From Clostridium mediterraneense (GTDB lineage Bacteria; Bacillota; Clostridia; Clostridiales; Clostridiaceae), in contig NZ_LT594785.1 of NCBI RefSeq assembly GCF_900091705.1, positions 858,119-922,118 on the forward strand: 64,000 bases of DNA. Direction: 5' to 3'. A model generated the notes under the pieces. That model ran no database searches, was not told where the DNA came from, and saw only the letters and a program-made list of their open reading frames with translations. Position 1 is the stretch's first letter. Each line of letters starts with the position of its first letter. Shown here one piece after another: positions 17,585 through 26,732 of this stretch. Position numbers and translations under genes: made by a program.

Positions 17585-18502
17585 ATGAAAAACGTAATTA
17601 AAAAAGTTGCAGCTACAGCAGCGATAGTTGGAGTAATGTTTAGTGTTGGAGGATGTACAACTGAAGCAAAAAAAGAAGAAAATAAAACTATTAGACTTGG
17701 TGTAATGTCTGCATCAGATTCAGCTCCAATTCTTTTAGCAGAAGAAAAAGGATATTTTAAAGAAGAAGGAGTAAACCTTGAGTTAGAGATATTTACTAAT
17801 GGAGCTACAAAGCAAAGCTCAATTCAAGCAGGTGAACTTGATGGTGGAATGCTTAGTATGACTCAAATCTTAAATAATGCTAATGGGGGACTTAAGGCAA
17901 AAATAACAACTACTACTGATGGTATGTTCCCAATAGTTTTATCAAAGAATTATAAAGAAAAGAAAGATGTAAAAGTTGGATTAATGGAAGTGAGTGTTAC
18001 AAACTTCTTGGCTGATAAATACTTAAAAGATTATAATGTTACTAAGGAATTTATAAATGAAATGCCTGTAAGAATGCAAATGCTTATGGCTGATAAGATA
18101 GATATGGCTGTTTTACCAGAACCTATGGCTTCAAATGCACAGCTTAAAGGGCTTGGCAAAAAAGTTTATGGAGATCCAGATGATTTTACACCTAATGCTA
18201 TGGTATTCTCAGATGAGTTTATAGAGAATAATCCAAATACTGTTGCTGCTTTCCATAAAGCTTATAATAGAGCAGTTGAAGATATAATTAATAATCCAGA
18301 TGAAGCTAAGGATGTTTTAGTTAATAAATTAGGATTAGATCCAAAAGTTAAGGAATTAATGGTACTTCCAACATATCATAAGACAAGAATTCCAACAGCT
18401 GATTATATAAACGAAGTTAAAGTTTGGACAGAAAAATTACAAGGGAAGACATTAAATATCAATTATGATGATATAGTATCAAAGGATTTTGTTGCTAATT
18501 AA
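17585..18502 (+). CDS. ABC transporter substrate-binding lipoprotein (NMT1/SsuA-like)
   Basis: A 305-aa extracellular ligand-binding lipoprotein. The signal peptide ends in a lipobox VGGC (Cys24). The mature part starts TIRLGVMSASDSAPILLAEEKGYF and has the GELDGGMLSM segment typical of the SsuA/TauA/NMT1-THI5 family of sulfonate, nitrate, taurine and pyrimidine-precursor binders. It lies between the arylsulfotransferase and the ATPase gene, with a 1-bp overlap to the latter, so one operon is likely. The ligand is not shown by sequence. Ribosome site AGAGGGG. Confidence 0.87.
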   Translation: MKNVIKKVAATAAIVGVMFSVGGCTTEAKKEENKTIRLGVMSASDSAPILLAEEKGYFKEEGVNLELEIFTNGATKQSSIQAGELDGGMLSMTQILNNANGGLKAKITTTTDGMFPIVLSKNYKEKKDVKVGLMEVSVTNFLADKYLKDYNVTKEFINEMPVRMQMLMADKIDMAVLPEPMASNAQLKGLGKKVYGDPDDFTPNAMVFSDEFIENNPNTVAAFHKAYNRAVEDIINNPDEAKDVLVNKLGLDPKVKELMVLPTYHKTRIPTADYINEVKVWTEKLQGKTLNINYDDIVSKDFVAN

Positions 18503-19212
18503 TGTTAGAAGTTAAAAACTTATATAAATCTTATGGAAAAAGAAATATTTTAAAAAGTATTTCTTTTTCTTTAGATAAAGGTGAAACGCTTTCAATAATA
18601 GGTCCGTCAGGTTGTGGTAAAAGTACGCTTTTATTAAGCTTAGCAGAGCTTAATAAAATAAGCAGTGGAGAGATTAAAGATAAGTTTAGAGATAAGGAAC
18701 TTATACTACAGAATAATAGTCTTTTCCCTTGGAAGACTATTAAGCAAAATATAGAGCTTGGGCTTATTTCAAGAAAGTTTTCAAAAGTTGATATTAATAA
18801 AGAAATAAATTTAATAGCCGAAGATTTAAATATTACTTATATTTTAGATAAATATCCTAGTGAAGTTAGTGGAGGAGAAAGACAAAGAGCTGCTGTTGCT
18901 AGGTCTTTAGTTTTAAATCCAGATTTATTACTTTTAGATGAGCCATCATCAGCTTTAGATTCTATAAATAAAGAGAAGTTTCAGAATTTATTATGTAAAT
19001 TACAAGAAAAATATAATATGGCTTATATAATAGTAACTCATAATATTGAAGAGGCTGTTGTTTTGGGGAAGAAAATAGCTGTAATGGGTAATGGGAAAAT
19101 TAAAAAGATAATAGATAATCCTTACTATGGAAGACATGATATAAGAAAGTCATATGAGTTTTTTGATAAATGTAATGAAGTAAGAGAATATTTAGAAAGT
19201 GGAAGGGAATAG
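18502..19212 (+). CDS. ABC transporter ATP-binding protein (SsuB/TauB-like)
   Basis: The 236-aa nucleotide-binding subunit of the transporter. Walker A GPSGCGKST, signature VSGGERQR, Walker B LLLLDEPSSALD and switch-His VTHN are intact. The short loop between Walker A and the Q-loop (LQNNSLFPWKT) matches the nitrate/sulfonate/taurine subfamily. Its ATG overlaps the last base of the preceding stop codon (TAATG), which implies translational coupling with the binding protein. Confidence 0.9.
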   Translation: MLEVKNLYKSYGKRNILKSISFSLDKGETLSIIGPSGCGKSTLLLSLAELNKISSGEIKDKFRDKELILQNNSLFPWKTIKQNIELGLISRKFSKVDINKEINLIAEDLNITYILDKYPSEVSGGERQRAAVARSLVLNPDLLLLDEPSSALDSINKEKFQNLLCKLQEKYNMAYIIVTHNIEEAVVLGKKIAVMGNGKIKKIIDNPYYGRHDIRKSYEFFDKCNEVREYLESGRE

Positions 19213-19216
19213 ACAG

Positions 19217-19951
19217 ATGAAGATGATAAAAGCTTTATATAAATATATATATGCAGTAATAACAATACTTATTTTTTGGTATGTATTGCATATCTTATTA
19301 GATTCATTTGTAATTCCTAATCCAATTGATGTAATTAAAGAATTCTTTAGTTCAACAAATATCCTTTTAACTCATGTTTTAGCAAGTAGTTATAGATTAT
19401 TTATTGCACTTACTATAACTATTATTTTAGGTTATACAATTGGAATTTTAATAGGAGTAAATAAGAAAGTAGACAAACTTATAAGTCCAATTTTATATTT
19501 ATTCTTCCCAGTACCAAGAATAGCATTTCTACCTGTATTTATGATTTTATTTGGACTTGGAGATGTTTCAAAGATAATTCTTATTATTGCAATAGCGATT
19601 TTTCAAATAATTATTACAACTAGAGATGCAGCAAAAGATATAGACAAAGATTTACTATTATCAGCAAGATCTTTAAAATTATCTAAGACTAACATGATAA
19701 AACATATATATATCCCAGCTACACTTCCAAAGCTTTTCACTTCAGTTAGAATAGCTCTTGGTTCAAGTATGGCAGCTTTATTTTTTGCAGAAAATTATGC
19801 TACTAAGAAGGGAATTGGGTATTATATTATGAATTCATGGATAAATGTTGATTATGAAGCTATGTATTCTGGAATAATAGCAATAAGTATTTTAGGAATA
19901 ATTTTATTTAAAAGTATTGATTTAATTCAGAAAAAAGTTTGTAAGTGGTAA
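19217..19951 (+). CDS. ABC transporter permease (SsuC/TauC-like)
   Basis: A 244-aa permease with about six membrane helices and the cytoplasmic coupling loop ARSLKLSKTNMIKHIYIPATLPK. It belongs to the same class as SsuC. ATG 19217 is preferred, because GGAAGGGA lies 8 nt before it; an in-frame GTG at 19199 sits just upstream of this site and within the ATPase gene. Only 4 bp separate it from the ATPase stop. It completes the arylsulfotransferase-transporter cluster. Confidence 0.88.
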   Translation: MKMIKALYKYIYAVITILIFWYVLHILLDSFVIPNPIDVIKEFFSSTNILLTHVLASSYRLFIALTITIILGYTIGILIGVNKKVDKLISPILYLFFPVPRIAFLPVFMILFGLGDVSKIILIIAIAIFQIIITTRDAAKDIDKDLLLSARSLKLSKTNMIKHIYIPATLPKLFTSVRIALGSSMAALFFAENYATKKGIGYYIMNSWINVDYEAMYSGIIAISILGIILFKSIDLIQKKVCKW

Positions 19952-19973
19952 ATAGGGAGTAAAGGGAGAGAAT

Positions 19974-20498
19974 ATGAAAAGAAAAATAATATTAAATTTA
20001 GCAATGAGTATTGATGGGTATATAGCTACAGATGATGGTGGATATGATTGGATAGTTGGAGATGGCGATAATAAATTAAATACGGATAATAAATTTGATT
20101 TTAGAGAATTCTTAGAAAATATAGATATAGTTGTTATGGGAAAGAACTGTTACGATCAAGATATGCATAAGGAATTTAAAGATAAAAAAGTTTATATTGT
20201 AACTTCAAAGGATATAAAAGATTATGATAATATTCATTTTGTTAAAGATGATATATGCGAGGTAATAAAAAGAGAGGTAGAAAAAGAGGGGAAAGATATT
20301 TTCTTATTTGGTGGAGGAGTTCTTATAGATAGCTTTATTAAGGAAAATATTATTGATGAATATATAATAGGTATTATTCCAACTATACTTGGAAAAGGAA
20401 GACCTCTATTTTTTGAAGGTAATCCAATGATAAATTTACATTTAGATGAGTATAGTGTAGGAGAAGGGATTACTATTTTAAAATATTCAAAAAGGTAA
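19974..20498 (+). CDS. Dihydrofolate reductase-like / RibD C-terminal domain protein
   Basis: A 174-aa NAD(P)H-dependent reductase fold protein. The opening IILNLAMSIDGYIA and the late GGGVLIDSFI and PTILGKGRPLF segments are the cofactor- and substrate-binding signatures of the RibD_C/DHFR-like family. The substrate is not known. It sits 22 bp after the permease and 21 bp before the nitrilase gene, so it may belong to the same transcript. Ribosome site AAGGGAG. Confidence 0.85.
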   Translation: MKRKIILNLAMSIDGYIATDDGGYDWIVGDGDNKLNTDNKFDFREFLENIDIVVMGKNCYDQDMHKEFKDKKVYIVTSKDIKDYDNIHFVKDDICEVIKREVEKEGKDIFLFGGGVLIDSFIKENIIDEYIIGIIPTILGKGRPLFFEGNPMINLHLDEYSVGEGITILKYSKR

Positions 20499-20519
20499 AA
20501 TTAATATAGAGGTATTATA

Positions 20520-21380
20520 ATGAATAAATTAAGAGTTGCTTTAGTTCAACAAAAAGCAGTAGCAAATGATATTGATGCTAATTTAGAGCTAGGATTGAAA
20601 TATATAAAAAGAGCAAAAGAAAAGAATGCAGATATAGTTCTTTTTCCTGAAATGTGGTCAAATGGATATAATCCACCATATGATGGAGCTTTTGATGATC
20701 CTTTTGATGAAAATCATGAAGATGAAAGAAAGAAATGGTTAAATGAAGCTATAAAAGATGATAGTAATTATGTTAAATCATTTAGAGATATTGCTAAAAA
20801 GCTTGAGATAGGACTTGTTATAACATATCTTTCAAAATCAGAGAATAAGCCACAAAATACAGCTTTAATGATTGATAAAACAGGAGAGATTTTAATGAAG
20901 TATTCTAAGGTTCATACATGTGATTTTTCTTTAGAAGCATTATTTGAATCAGGTAAAGAGTTTAAGGTTTGTGATTTTAATGGTGTAAAGCTTGGTTTAA
21001 TGATTTGTTTTGATAGAGAGTTTCCAGAGAGTGCAAGATTATTAATGTTAAAGGGAGCAGAAATAATACTTGTTCCTAATGCTTGTGATATGAATCAAGC
21101 AAGAATAAATCAATTATCTACAAGAGCATTTGAAAATATGGTTGGTGTTGCAATGGCTAATTATCCTCAAAAAGGTTGGGGGAACTCATGTGCATATAGT
21201 CCTGTTGTTTTTGATAAATATGGAGCTTATATAGATAATAAAATTATTTCAGAAGATGATATAAAGGAAGATGTTATAATAGCAGAATTTGATTTAGAAG
21301 ATATAAGAGATTATAGAGAAAAAGAAGTTTGGGGAAATGCTTATAGGAAAATAGATGCCTATAAGGGATTAATAGATTAA
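20520..21380 (+). CDS. Nitrilase-superfamily carbon-nitrogen hydrolase
   Basis: A 286-aa amidase-type enzyme. The catalytic triad of the superfamily is present: Glu44 (in LFPEMWSNG), Lys130 (in YSKVHT) and Cys163 (in MICFDREFPES). It probably hydrolyses an amide or carbamoyl substrate; specificity cannot be read from sequence. It follows the reductase gene by 21 bp and ends the unit that starts with the arylsulfotransferase or a shorter one. A terminator follows. Confidence 0.88.
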   Translation: MNKLRVALVQQKAVANDIDANLELGLKYIKRAKEKNADIVLFPEMWSNGYNPPYDGAFDDPFDENHEDERKKWLNEAIKDDSNYVKSFRDIAKKLEIGLVITYLSKSENKPQNTALMIDKTGEILMKYSKVHTCDFSLEALFESGKEFKVCDFNGVKLGLMICFDREFPESARLLMLKGAEIILVPNACDMNQARINQLSTRAFENMVGVAMANYPQKGWGNSCAYSPVVFDKYGAYIDNKIISEDDIKEDVIIAEFDLEDIRDYREKEVWGNAYRKIDAYKGLID

Positions 21381-21390
21381 ATATAATAAA

Positions 21391-21432
21391 AAATAGTAAC
21401 TCCAAGGGTTAATTTGGAGTTACTATTTTTTT
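21391..21432. terminator. Bidirectional intrinsic terminator
   Basis: 15-bp perfect stem (21391-21405 with 21414-21428), 8-nt loop and T-run, between the nitrilase and the convergent patatin gene. Confidence 0.85.
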
Positions 21433-22270
21433 AGTTAAATAATGATTTTATTTTATCTAAATTTTCTATTGCAAGCTTATAACCATTTTCATATGCTTCT
21501 CTTAATATATTAACATCCTTTTCAAAGCTATTAATTGCTTGATCTGGTGCAGGTCTAAGTATTAGTGCTTTTCCTTCTTTTTCAAGTTGTTCACAATATT
21601 TTACTGATTCATTATAACGAGTATGTCTATTTAATGCATGATCTTTTAAAGCACCAAATTTCTTTTTAAATAAATTTAATAGGAATATGGATTTTTTATC
21701 TAATTCTTTTACATAACCCTTTGGTTGGGTAAGTATTATTAAATGTTTTTCATTACCATCAGCTACTGCTTTTTTTATAGGTATAGGATCTCCTACACCT
21801 CCATCATAATATTTCTTACCGTTAAATTCTATGGCTGGAAATATTAATGGGATAGCACAAGTTGCTCTTAAAATTGTCCAAGGTTTATCTATTTGTTTTC
21901 CATCTAAATATTCAACTTGTCCTGTTTTAGCATTAGTAACGCCAACTACAACTTTTCCATCATAATCTAAAAATGTTTCGTTATCAAATGGTACTAATTT
22001 ATTTGGAATTTCATCAAATACAAAATCTAAACCAAAAAGACTTTTGCATTTAAGAAAGTTTTTAATATTTACGTATCTCTTATCGTTACGATAAGCTAAA
22101 AGCTTTAAATTTCTTCCTTTTTGTTTTGATATGTAAGAATATCCATTTGTTATCCCAGCAGATACACCAATACAGTAAGGGAAAATAATATCATTATCTA
22201 AAAGTGCATCCATTATTCCTGCACTAAAAATAGGTCTAAAAGTTCCACCTTCTAATATTAAACTAGGCAT
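21431..22270 (-). CDS. Patatin-like phospholipase
   Basis: A 279-aa acyl hydrolase with a Ser-Asp dyad. The oxyanion loop is LEGGTFRPIFSAG, the nucleophile motif is GVSAG, and the catalytic Asp lies in DGGVGDPIPI. Bacterial RssA/YjjU-type patatins match this layout. The physiological lipid is unknown. ATG 22270 is preferred: AAGGAG lies 7 nt upstream, while TTG 22276 is too close to it. Confidence 0.87.
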   Translation of the reverse strand: MPSLILEGGTFRPIFSAGIMDALLDNDIIFPYCIGVSAGITNGYSYISKQKGRNLKLLAYRNDKRYVNIKNFLKCKSLFGLDFVFDEIPNKLVPFDNETFLDYDGKVVVGVTNAKTGQVEYLDGKQIDKPWTILRATCAIPLIFPAIEFNGKKYYDGGVGDPIPIKKAVADGNEKHLIILTQPKGYVKELDKKSIFLLNLFKKKFGALKDHALNRHTRYNESVKYCEQLEKEGKALILRPAPDQAINSFEKDVNILREAYENGYKLAIENLDKIKSLFN

Positions 22271-22404
22271 AATCAAACTCCTTTTCTTTAGTAAAAATAA
22301 TTATTCTTATTAATTATAAACTAATTTTATTAAATTTGTATAACTAAATGATATAGAAAAATTGATTGGTATAATTTACAATAGAGAATAAGGGGGGATT
22401 TTAG

Positions 22405-23004
22405 ATGAAAACTGAAAAACAAAAAATGCTAGATGGAGATTTATATTTTTCATTTGGAGAGGAATTATTTAATGAAAGGCAATTTGCTAAAGAAATAATT
22501 TTTGATTTTAATAATTTAAGACCACAGGAAGTGGAGAAAAGAAATGAATTATTAAAAAAATTATTAGGAAGTTATGGAGAAAAATTTTTTATAGAGCCAC
22601 CATTTAGATGTGATTATGGTTACAACATATCTATAGGAGAAAATTTTTACTCTAACTATAATTTAGTTATATTAGATTGTGCAAGAGTTACAATAGGTGA
22701 TAATGTTCTTATCGGACCTAATGTTAATTTATTTGCAGCGGGACATCCAGTTGATGTAGATTTAAGATTAAAAGAGTTTGAATATGCATTTCCTATAAAT
22801 ATTGGAAATAATGTTTGGATTGGTGGAGGAGTTACTATTAATGCTGGAGTCAATATTGGTGATGGAACTGTTATAGCATCGGGAAGTGTTGTTACAAAAG
22901 ATATACCAGCAAATGTAGTAGCTGGAGGTAATCCATGTAAAGTTATTAGAAAAATAGATGAAAATGATAAGAGAAGATATTTTAAGGATAGATATATAGA
23001 TTAA
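22405..23004 (+). CDS. Sugar O-acetyltransferase (Maa/LacA-like, hexapeptide repeats)
   Basis: A 199-aa acetyl-CoA-dependent acetyltransferase with an N-terminal Maa domain (EKQKMLDGDLYF to about residue 60) and a left-handed beta-helix of hexapeptide repeats (ARVTIGDNVLIGPNV, NIGNNVWIGGGVT, NIGDGTVIASGSVV). The active-site region AAGHPVD holds the catalytic His. Typical of maltose or galactoside acetyltransferases. Ribosome site AAGGGGGG. Confidence 0.9.
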   Translation: MKTEKQKMLDGDLYFSFGEELFNERQFAKEIIFDFNNLRPQEVEKRNELLKKLLGSYGEKFFIEPPFRCDYGYNISIGENFYSNYNLVILDCARVTIGDNVLIGPNVNLFAAGHPVDVDLRLKEFEYAFPINIGNNVWIGGGVTINAGVNIGDGTVIASGSVVTKDIPANVVAGGNPCKVIRKIDENDKRRYFKDRYID

Positions 23005-23091
23005 ATAGCTTTATACAAAACTTAATATTTAAATTTGGGATAAAGTGGTGTAATAAGTATATATATGAGATTGTTTACTGGGGGTAAAGGT

Positions 23092-24084
23092 ATGGGATAT
23101 ATAGCAGATGAGAAAAGATATGAAAAAATGAAATATAATAGATGTGGAAATAGTGGTCTTAAGTTACCGGTAATTTCACTAGGACTTTGGCATAACTTTG
23201 GTGATGTTGATAAATTTGAAAATAGTAGAGCAATAATAAAAAGAGCTTTTGACCTTGGAATAACTCATTTTGATTTAGCAAATAATTATGGTCCACCAGC
23301 AGGATCAGCTGAAGAAAACTTCGGAAGAATTTTAAGAGAAGATTTAGCTCTATATAGAGATGAACTTATTATTTCAACAAAAGCTGGATATTATATGTGG
23401 CCAGGTCCATATGGTGAATGGGGTTCAAAGAAATATTTAATTGCAAGTTTAGATCAAAGTTTAAAAAGATTAGGATTAGACTATGTAGATATTTTTTATC
23501 ACCATAGACCAGATCCCAATACACCATTAGAAGAAACTATGAGAGCTCTTGATTTAATAGTTAGACAAGGTAAAGCTTTATATGTAGGAATATCAAATTA
23601 TGGACCAGAAGAAGCAAAGAAAGCTTTTGCTATTCTTAAAGAGCTTGGAACTCCATGTGTTATACATCAGCCAAGTTATTCAATGTTAAATAGGTGGGTT
23701 GAAGATGGACTTCTTGATGTTTTAGATGAAGAAAAAATAGGGGGAATAGCTTTTTCACCTTTAGCAGGAGGAAGGCTTACAGATAGATATTTAAATGGAA
23801 TTCCTTCAGATTCAAGAGCTGCAAGAGAAGATAGTCCATTTTTAAATTCTTCAGATATAACACCAGAACTTTTAGAAAAGCTTAATAAATTAAATGAAGT
23901 TGCTAAAAAGCGTGGTCAAAAATTATCTCAAATGGCTTTATCATGGGTACTTCGTAATAAAGAAATAACTTCTGTTCTTGTTGGAGCAAGTAAGGTTAGT
24001 CAAATAGAAGAATCAGTTAAAGCAATTGAGAATTTAGAATTTACAGTTGAAGAATTAAAAATTATAGATGAAATTTTAAAATAG
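23092..24084 (+). CDS. Aldo/keto reductase, YghZ-like
   Basis: A 330-aa NADPH-dependent reductase. The opening YEKMKYNRCGNSGLKLPVISLGLWHNFG is close to the YghZ (L-glyceraldehyde 3-phosphate reductase) group. AKR catalytic residues appear in DLANNYGPPAGSAE, STKAGY and YHHRPDP, and the cofactor region is VGASKVSQIEE. ATG 23092 is preferred, since GGGGTAAAGG precedes it; ATG 23065 upstream has no ribosome site. Single-gene unit with its own terminator. Confidence 0.88.
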   Translation: MGYIADEKRYEKMKYNRCGNSGLKLPVISLGLWHNFGDVDKFENSRAIIKRAFDLGITHFDLANNYGPPAGSAEENFGRILREDLALYRDELIISTKAGYYMWPGPYGEWGSKKYLIASLDQSLKRLGLDYVDIFYHHRPDPNTPLEETMRALDLIVRQGKALYVGISNYGPEEAKKAFAILKELGTPCVIHQPSYSMLNRWVEDGLLDVLDEEKIGGIAFSPLAGGRLTDRYLNGIPSDSRAAREDSPFLNSSDITPELLEKLNKLNEVAKKRGQKLSQMALSWVLRNKEITSVLVGASKVSQIEESVKAIENLEFTVEELKIIDEILK

Positions 24085-24087
24085 TAC

Positions 24088-24119
24088 AAATAAGCTATCT
24101 CTTTCGAGATAGCTTATTT
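24088..24119 (+). terminator. Intrinsic terminator
   Basis: 14-bp stem AAATAAGCTATCTC with its complement and a 4-nt loop, just after the aldo/keto reductase stop. Confidence 0.8.
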
Positions 24120-24234
24120 ATTTTTATTAATTTATATTTTTAAATAAAAAATTTACATAAAATGTTAAATTGATTATGTAAAGATGTTATAATATTAAAT
24201 ATTGGGAATTGAATTGGTTTTTTTAGGGGGATTT

Positions 24235-25830
24235 ATGATATCAAAAAATAAATTAGGAAAAATTTTTAGTGTTATAGCATTAATATCAACATTAGTTGCT
24301 TGTTCAGATAGTTCTGTTAAAGCTATTAAAAAAGATGAAAAAGTAGAAATGACTGATGTAAAAGAGAAAGTTATAGAAGAAGTTAAACCAGTAAGTGTTA
24401 GTCATATTACTAATGATAAGTTTAATTATAAATTAATAAATGTAGATGAGAAAAATGATAATATACTTTTTCAAAATGAGTACACGGATATTGAAGGAGT
24501 TTTAACTTTTAGAGGGAATCATTATAGGACATCACCATCTTATGGAGTTAGTGATATAAAACAAAAGAAGTTAGATATAAATTGGGAATATCTCACTTCA
24601 AGTAGTTCATGGGGAGGAGGAGCTGGTTGGACTGGACAACCTGCTTTAGTTAAATGGCCTAGTGAAATTAAATCTAAAATGAATGTAAGTGAAGAATTTA
24701 AGAAGAAGAAAGATGCTGTTGAAGTTATTTATGCTTCACTTGATGGAAATGTTTATTTTTTAGATATGGAAACTGGAAAAGAAACAAGAGAGAAAATAAG
24801 AGTTGGAAATCCTATAAAGGGAAGTGTTAGCATTGACCCAAGAGGATTACCTTTATTATATGTTGGAGAAGGTATAAATGAAAATGGAGTTGTTGGATTT
24901 AATATATATAGTCTTATAGATGGAAGTCAATTATTTGAACTTTCAGGTTCAGATAGTGATGCTCCAAGATCTTGGCCAGCATTTGACTCTTCAGCAATTG
25001 TAAGTGCTGATACTGATAGTGTGATAGTTGGTGGAGAAAATGGGATATTATACAGAATAAAGCTTAATTCTAATTATGATAAAAAAAATAATACTATTTC
25101 AGTAAAGCCAGAGCTTAGTAAATATACTTATGGAATGGGTTCAAGACTTGGAATAGAGAATTCAGTAGCTGCTTATGCTAATTTAGTTTATTTTGCTGAT
25201 AATAGTGGAAAAATTCAATGTGTAGATATAAATACTATGAAACCAGTTTGGATAGTAGATGGAGTTGATGATATAGATGCTACACTTACTGTAGAAGTAG
25301 AAAATAAGGTTCCTTATATTTATATAGGAAATGAAGTAGATCACCAAGGAGCAGTTGGTGAGGCAAAGCTTAAAAAAATTAATGGAGTAACTGGAGAAGT
25401 TATTTGGGATAAAGCTTTTAAATGCTCTTCACTTTTAGGTTCTGACCCTGTTAATGGTGGACTTCTTTCAACTCCAGCAGTTGGAAAAAATAAAATAGAT
25501 GATAAGGTTTATTTTTCACTTTCAAGATATAATGGTTTTAATAAAGGTCTTTTAGTTGCTTTAAATAAGAAAACAGGAGATATAGAATGGGAAAAAGAAT
25601 TAGATAATTATGCTTGGTCATCACCAACAGATTTTTATGATAAAGATGGAAATGGTTATATAATTCAAGGGGATTCAGCAGGTAGGATGTTTCTTATAGA
25701 TGGGGAAACAGGAAAGACATTAAATCATGTAGATTTAAATGCGAATATAGAAGCTAGTCCAGCTATTTTTAATAATAGTATTGTAGTTGCAAGTAGAAGC
25801 TCAACTATATATGGGATTGAAATAAAATAA
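24235..25830 (+). CDS. PQQ-like beta-propeller lipoprotein
   Basis: A 531-aa secreted lipoprotein. The signal peptide ends in the lipobox LVAC (Cys about residue 23 from the chosen start). The rest is a propeller of PQQ-type repeats: YASLDGNVYFLDMETGK, GENGILYRIK, NSGKIQCVDINTMKPVW, ALNKKTGDIEWEKEL, SAGRMFLIDGETGK. The binding or sensing role is unknown. ATG 24235 is preferred, since AGGGGG lies 5 nt upstream; an in-frame TTG at 24202 is not supported. It lies upstream of the two-component system but has its own terminator. Confidence 0.85.
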   Translation: MISKNKLGKIFSVIALISTLVACSDSSVKAIKKDEKVEMTDVKEKVIEEVKPVSVSHITNDKFNYKLINVDEKNDNILFQNEYTDIEGVLTFRGNHYRTSPSYGVSDIKQKKLDINWEYLTSSSSWGGGAGWTGQPALVKWPSEIKSKMNVSEEFKKKKDAVEVIYASLDGNVYFLDMETGKETREKIRVGNPIKGSVSIDPRGLPLLYVGEGINENGVVGFNIYSLIDGSQLFELSGSDSDAPRSWPAFDSSAIVSADTDSVIVGGENGILYRIKLNSNYDKKNNTISVKPELSKYTYGMGSRLGIENSVAAYANLVYFADNSGKIQCVDINTMKPVWIVDGVDDIDATLTVEVENKVPYIYIGNEVDHQGAVGEAKLKKINGVTGEVIWDKAFKCSSLLGSDPVNGGLLSTPAVGKNKIDDKVYFSLSRYNGFNKGLLVALNKKTGDIEWEKELDNYAWSSPTDFYDKDGNGYIIQGDSAGRMFLIDGETGKTLNHVDLNANIEASPAIFNNSIVVASRSSTIYGIEIK

Positions 25831-25841
25831 TATGAATTTAT

Positions 25842-25881
25842 AAAGAGATTGTTGTACATTAAGACAATCTCTTTTATTTTT
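25842..25881 (+). terminator. Intrinsic terminator
   Basis: 11-bp stem AAAGAGATTGT (25842-25852) with ACAATCTCTTT (25864-25874), followed by a T-rich stretch. Confidence 0.75.
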
Positions 25882-25994
25882 TGTATAAAAATTTTAGAAA
25901 GTTGTAAGAAATTTAGTAAGAAGCATGTAATTTTTAAAATGTATTATTAAAATGTAAATTAAATGAAAAATATATAATTTTTAGCAGAGGGGCG

Positions 25995-26003
25995 TGTTAT
26001 AAT
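25995..26003 (+). promoter_or_regulatory. Extended -10 promoter of the two-component system
   Basis: TGTTATAAT (25995-26003) matches the extended -10 form TGnTATAAT; no good -35 box is seen. It lies 31 bp before the response regulator start. Confidence 0.5.
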
Positions 26004-26033
26004 TGGAATAGTTTTTTTTAGGGGGATATAAAA

Positions 26034-26732
26034 ATGAATGATTATAAGATTTTAGTTGTGGATGATGAAGTTGAAATTACAAATGCTATAGAAATTTATT
26101 TAACAAGTGAGGGATATAAGGTAGTTAAAGCTTTTGATGGATTAGAAGCACTTAGTATTTTAGAGAAAAATAATGATATAGATTTAATTATTTTAGATAT
26201 AATGATGCCAAAACTTGATGGAATTAGAGCTTTATCAAAGATTAGAGAAGAAAGAGAATTGCCAGTTATAATGCTTTCAGCAAAATCTGAAGATACTGAT
26301 AAAATACTTGGTTTAAATATGGGAGCAGATGATTATTTAACTAAGCCGTTTAATCCTTTAGAACTTATAGCTAGAGTTAAATCACAGCTTAGAAGATATA
26401 CAAGATATTCATCAAAGGTAGAAATAGTTAAGAATGAGATTTTAAAAGCAGGGGGACTAGAACTTAACATAGAAAATAAAGAACTCAAATTAGATGGGGA
26501 AGTAGTTAGAATAACTCCAATAGAGTATAGAATATTAGAACTTTTAATTAGAAATAAGGGAAGAGTATTCTCAATAGAAGATATTTATGAAAAGGTATGG
26601 AATGAACCTGCAATAAATGCAGATACAGTTACAGTTCATATAAGAAGGATTAGAGAAAAAATAGAGATTAATCCAAGAGAGCCTAGATATTTAAAGGTGG
26701 TGTGGGGAATTGGCTATAAAATTCAAGAATAA
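26034..26732 (+). CDS. OmpR-family response regulator
   Basis: A 232-aa transcription regulator. The receiver domain (about 1-120) has the acidic pocket VVDDE, phospho-acceptor Asp55 (ILDIMMPK), the Ser/Thr switch (MLSAKS) and Lys (LTKPFNP). The C-terminal winged-helix domain (about 140-232) ends VWGIGYKIQ. It partners with the overlapping histidine kinase gene. The genes it controls cannot be seen from sequence. Ribosome site AGGGGG. Confidence 0.93.
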   Translation: MNDYKILVVDDEVEITNAIEIYLTSEGYKVVKAFDGLEALSILEKNNDIDLIILDIMMPKLDGIRALSKIREERELPVIMLSAKSEDTDKILGLNMGADDYLTKPFNPLELIARVKSQLRRYTRYSSKVEIVKNEILKAGGLELNIENKELKLDGEVVRITPIEYRILELLIRNKGRVFSIEDIYEKVWNEPAINADTVTVHIRRIREKIEINPREPRYLKVVWGIGYKIQE

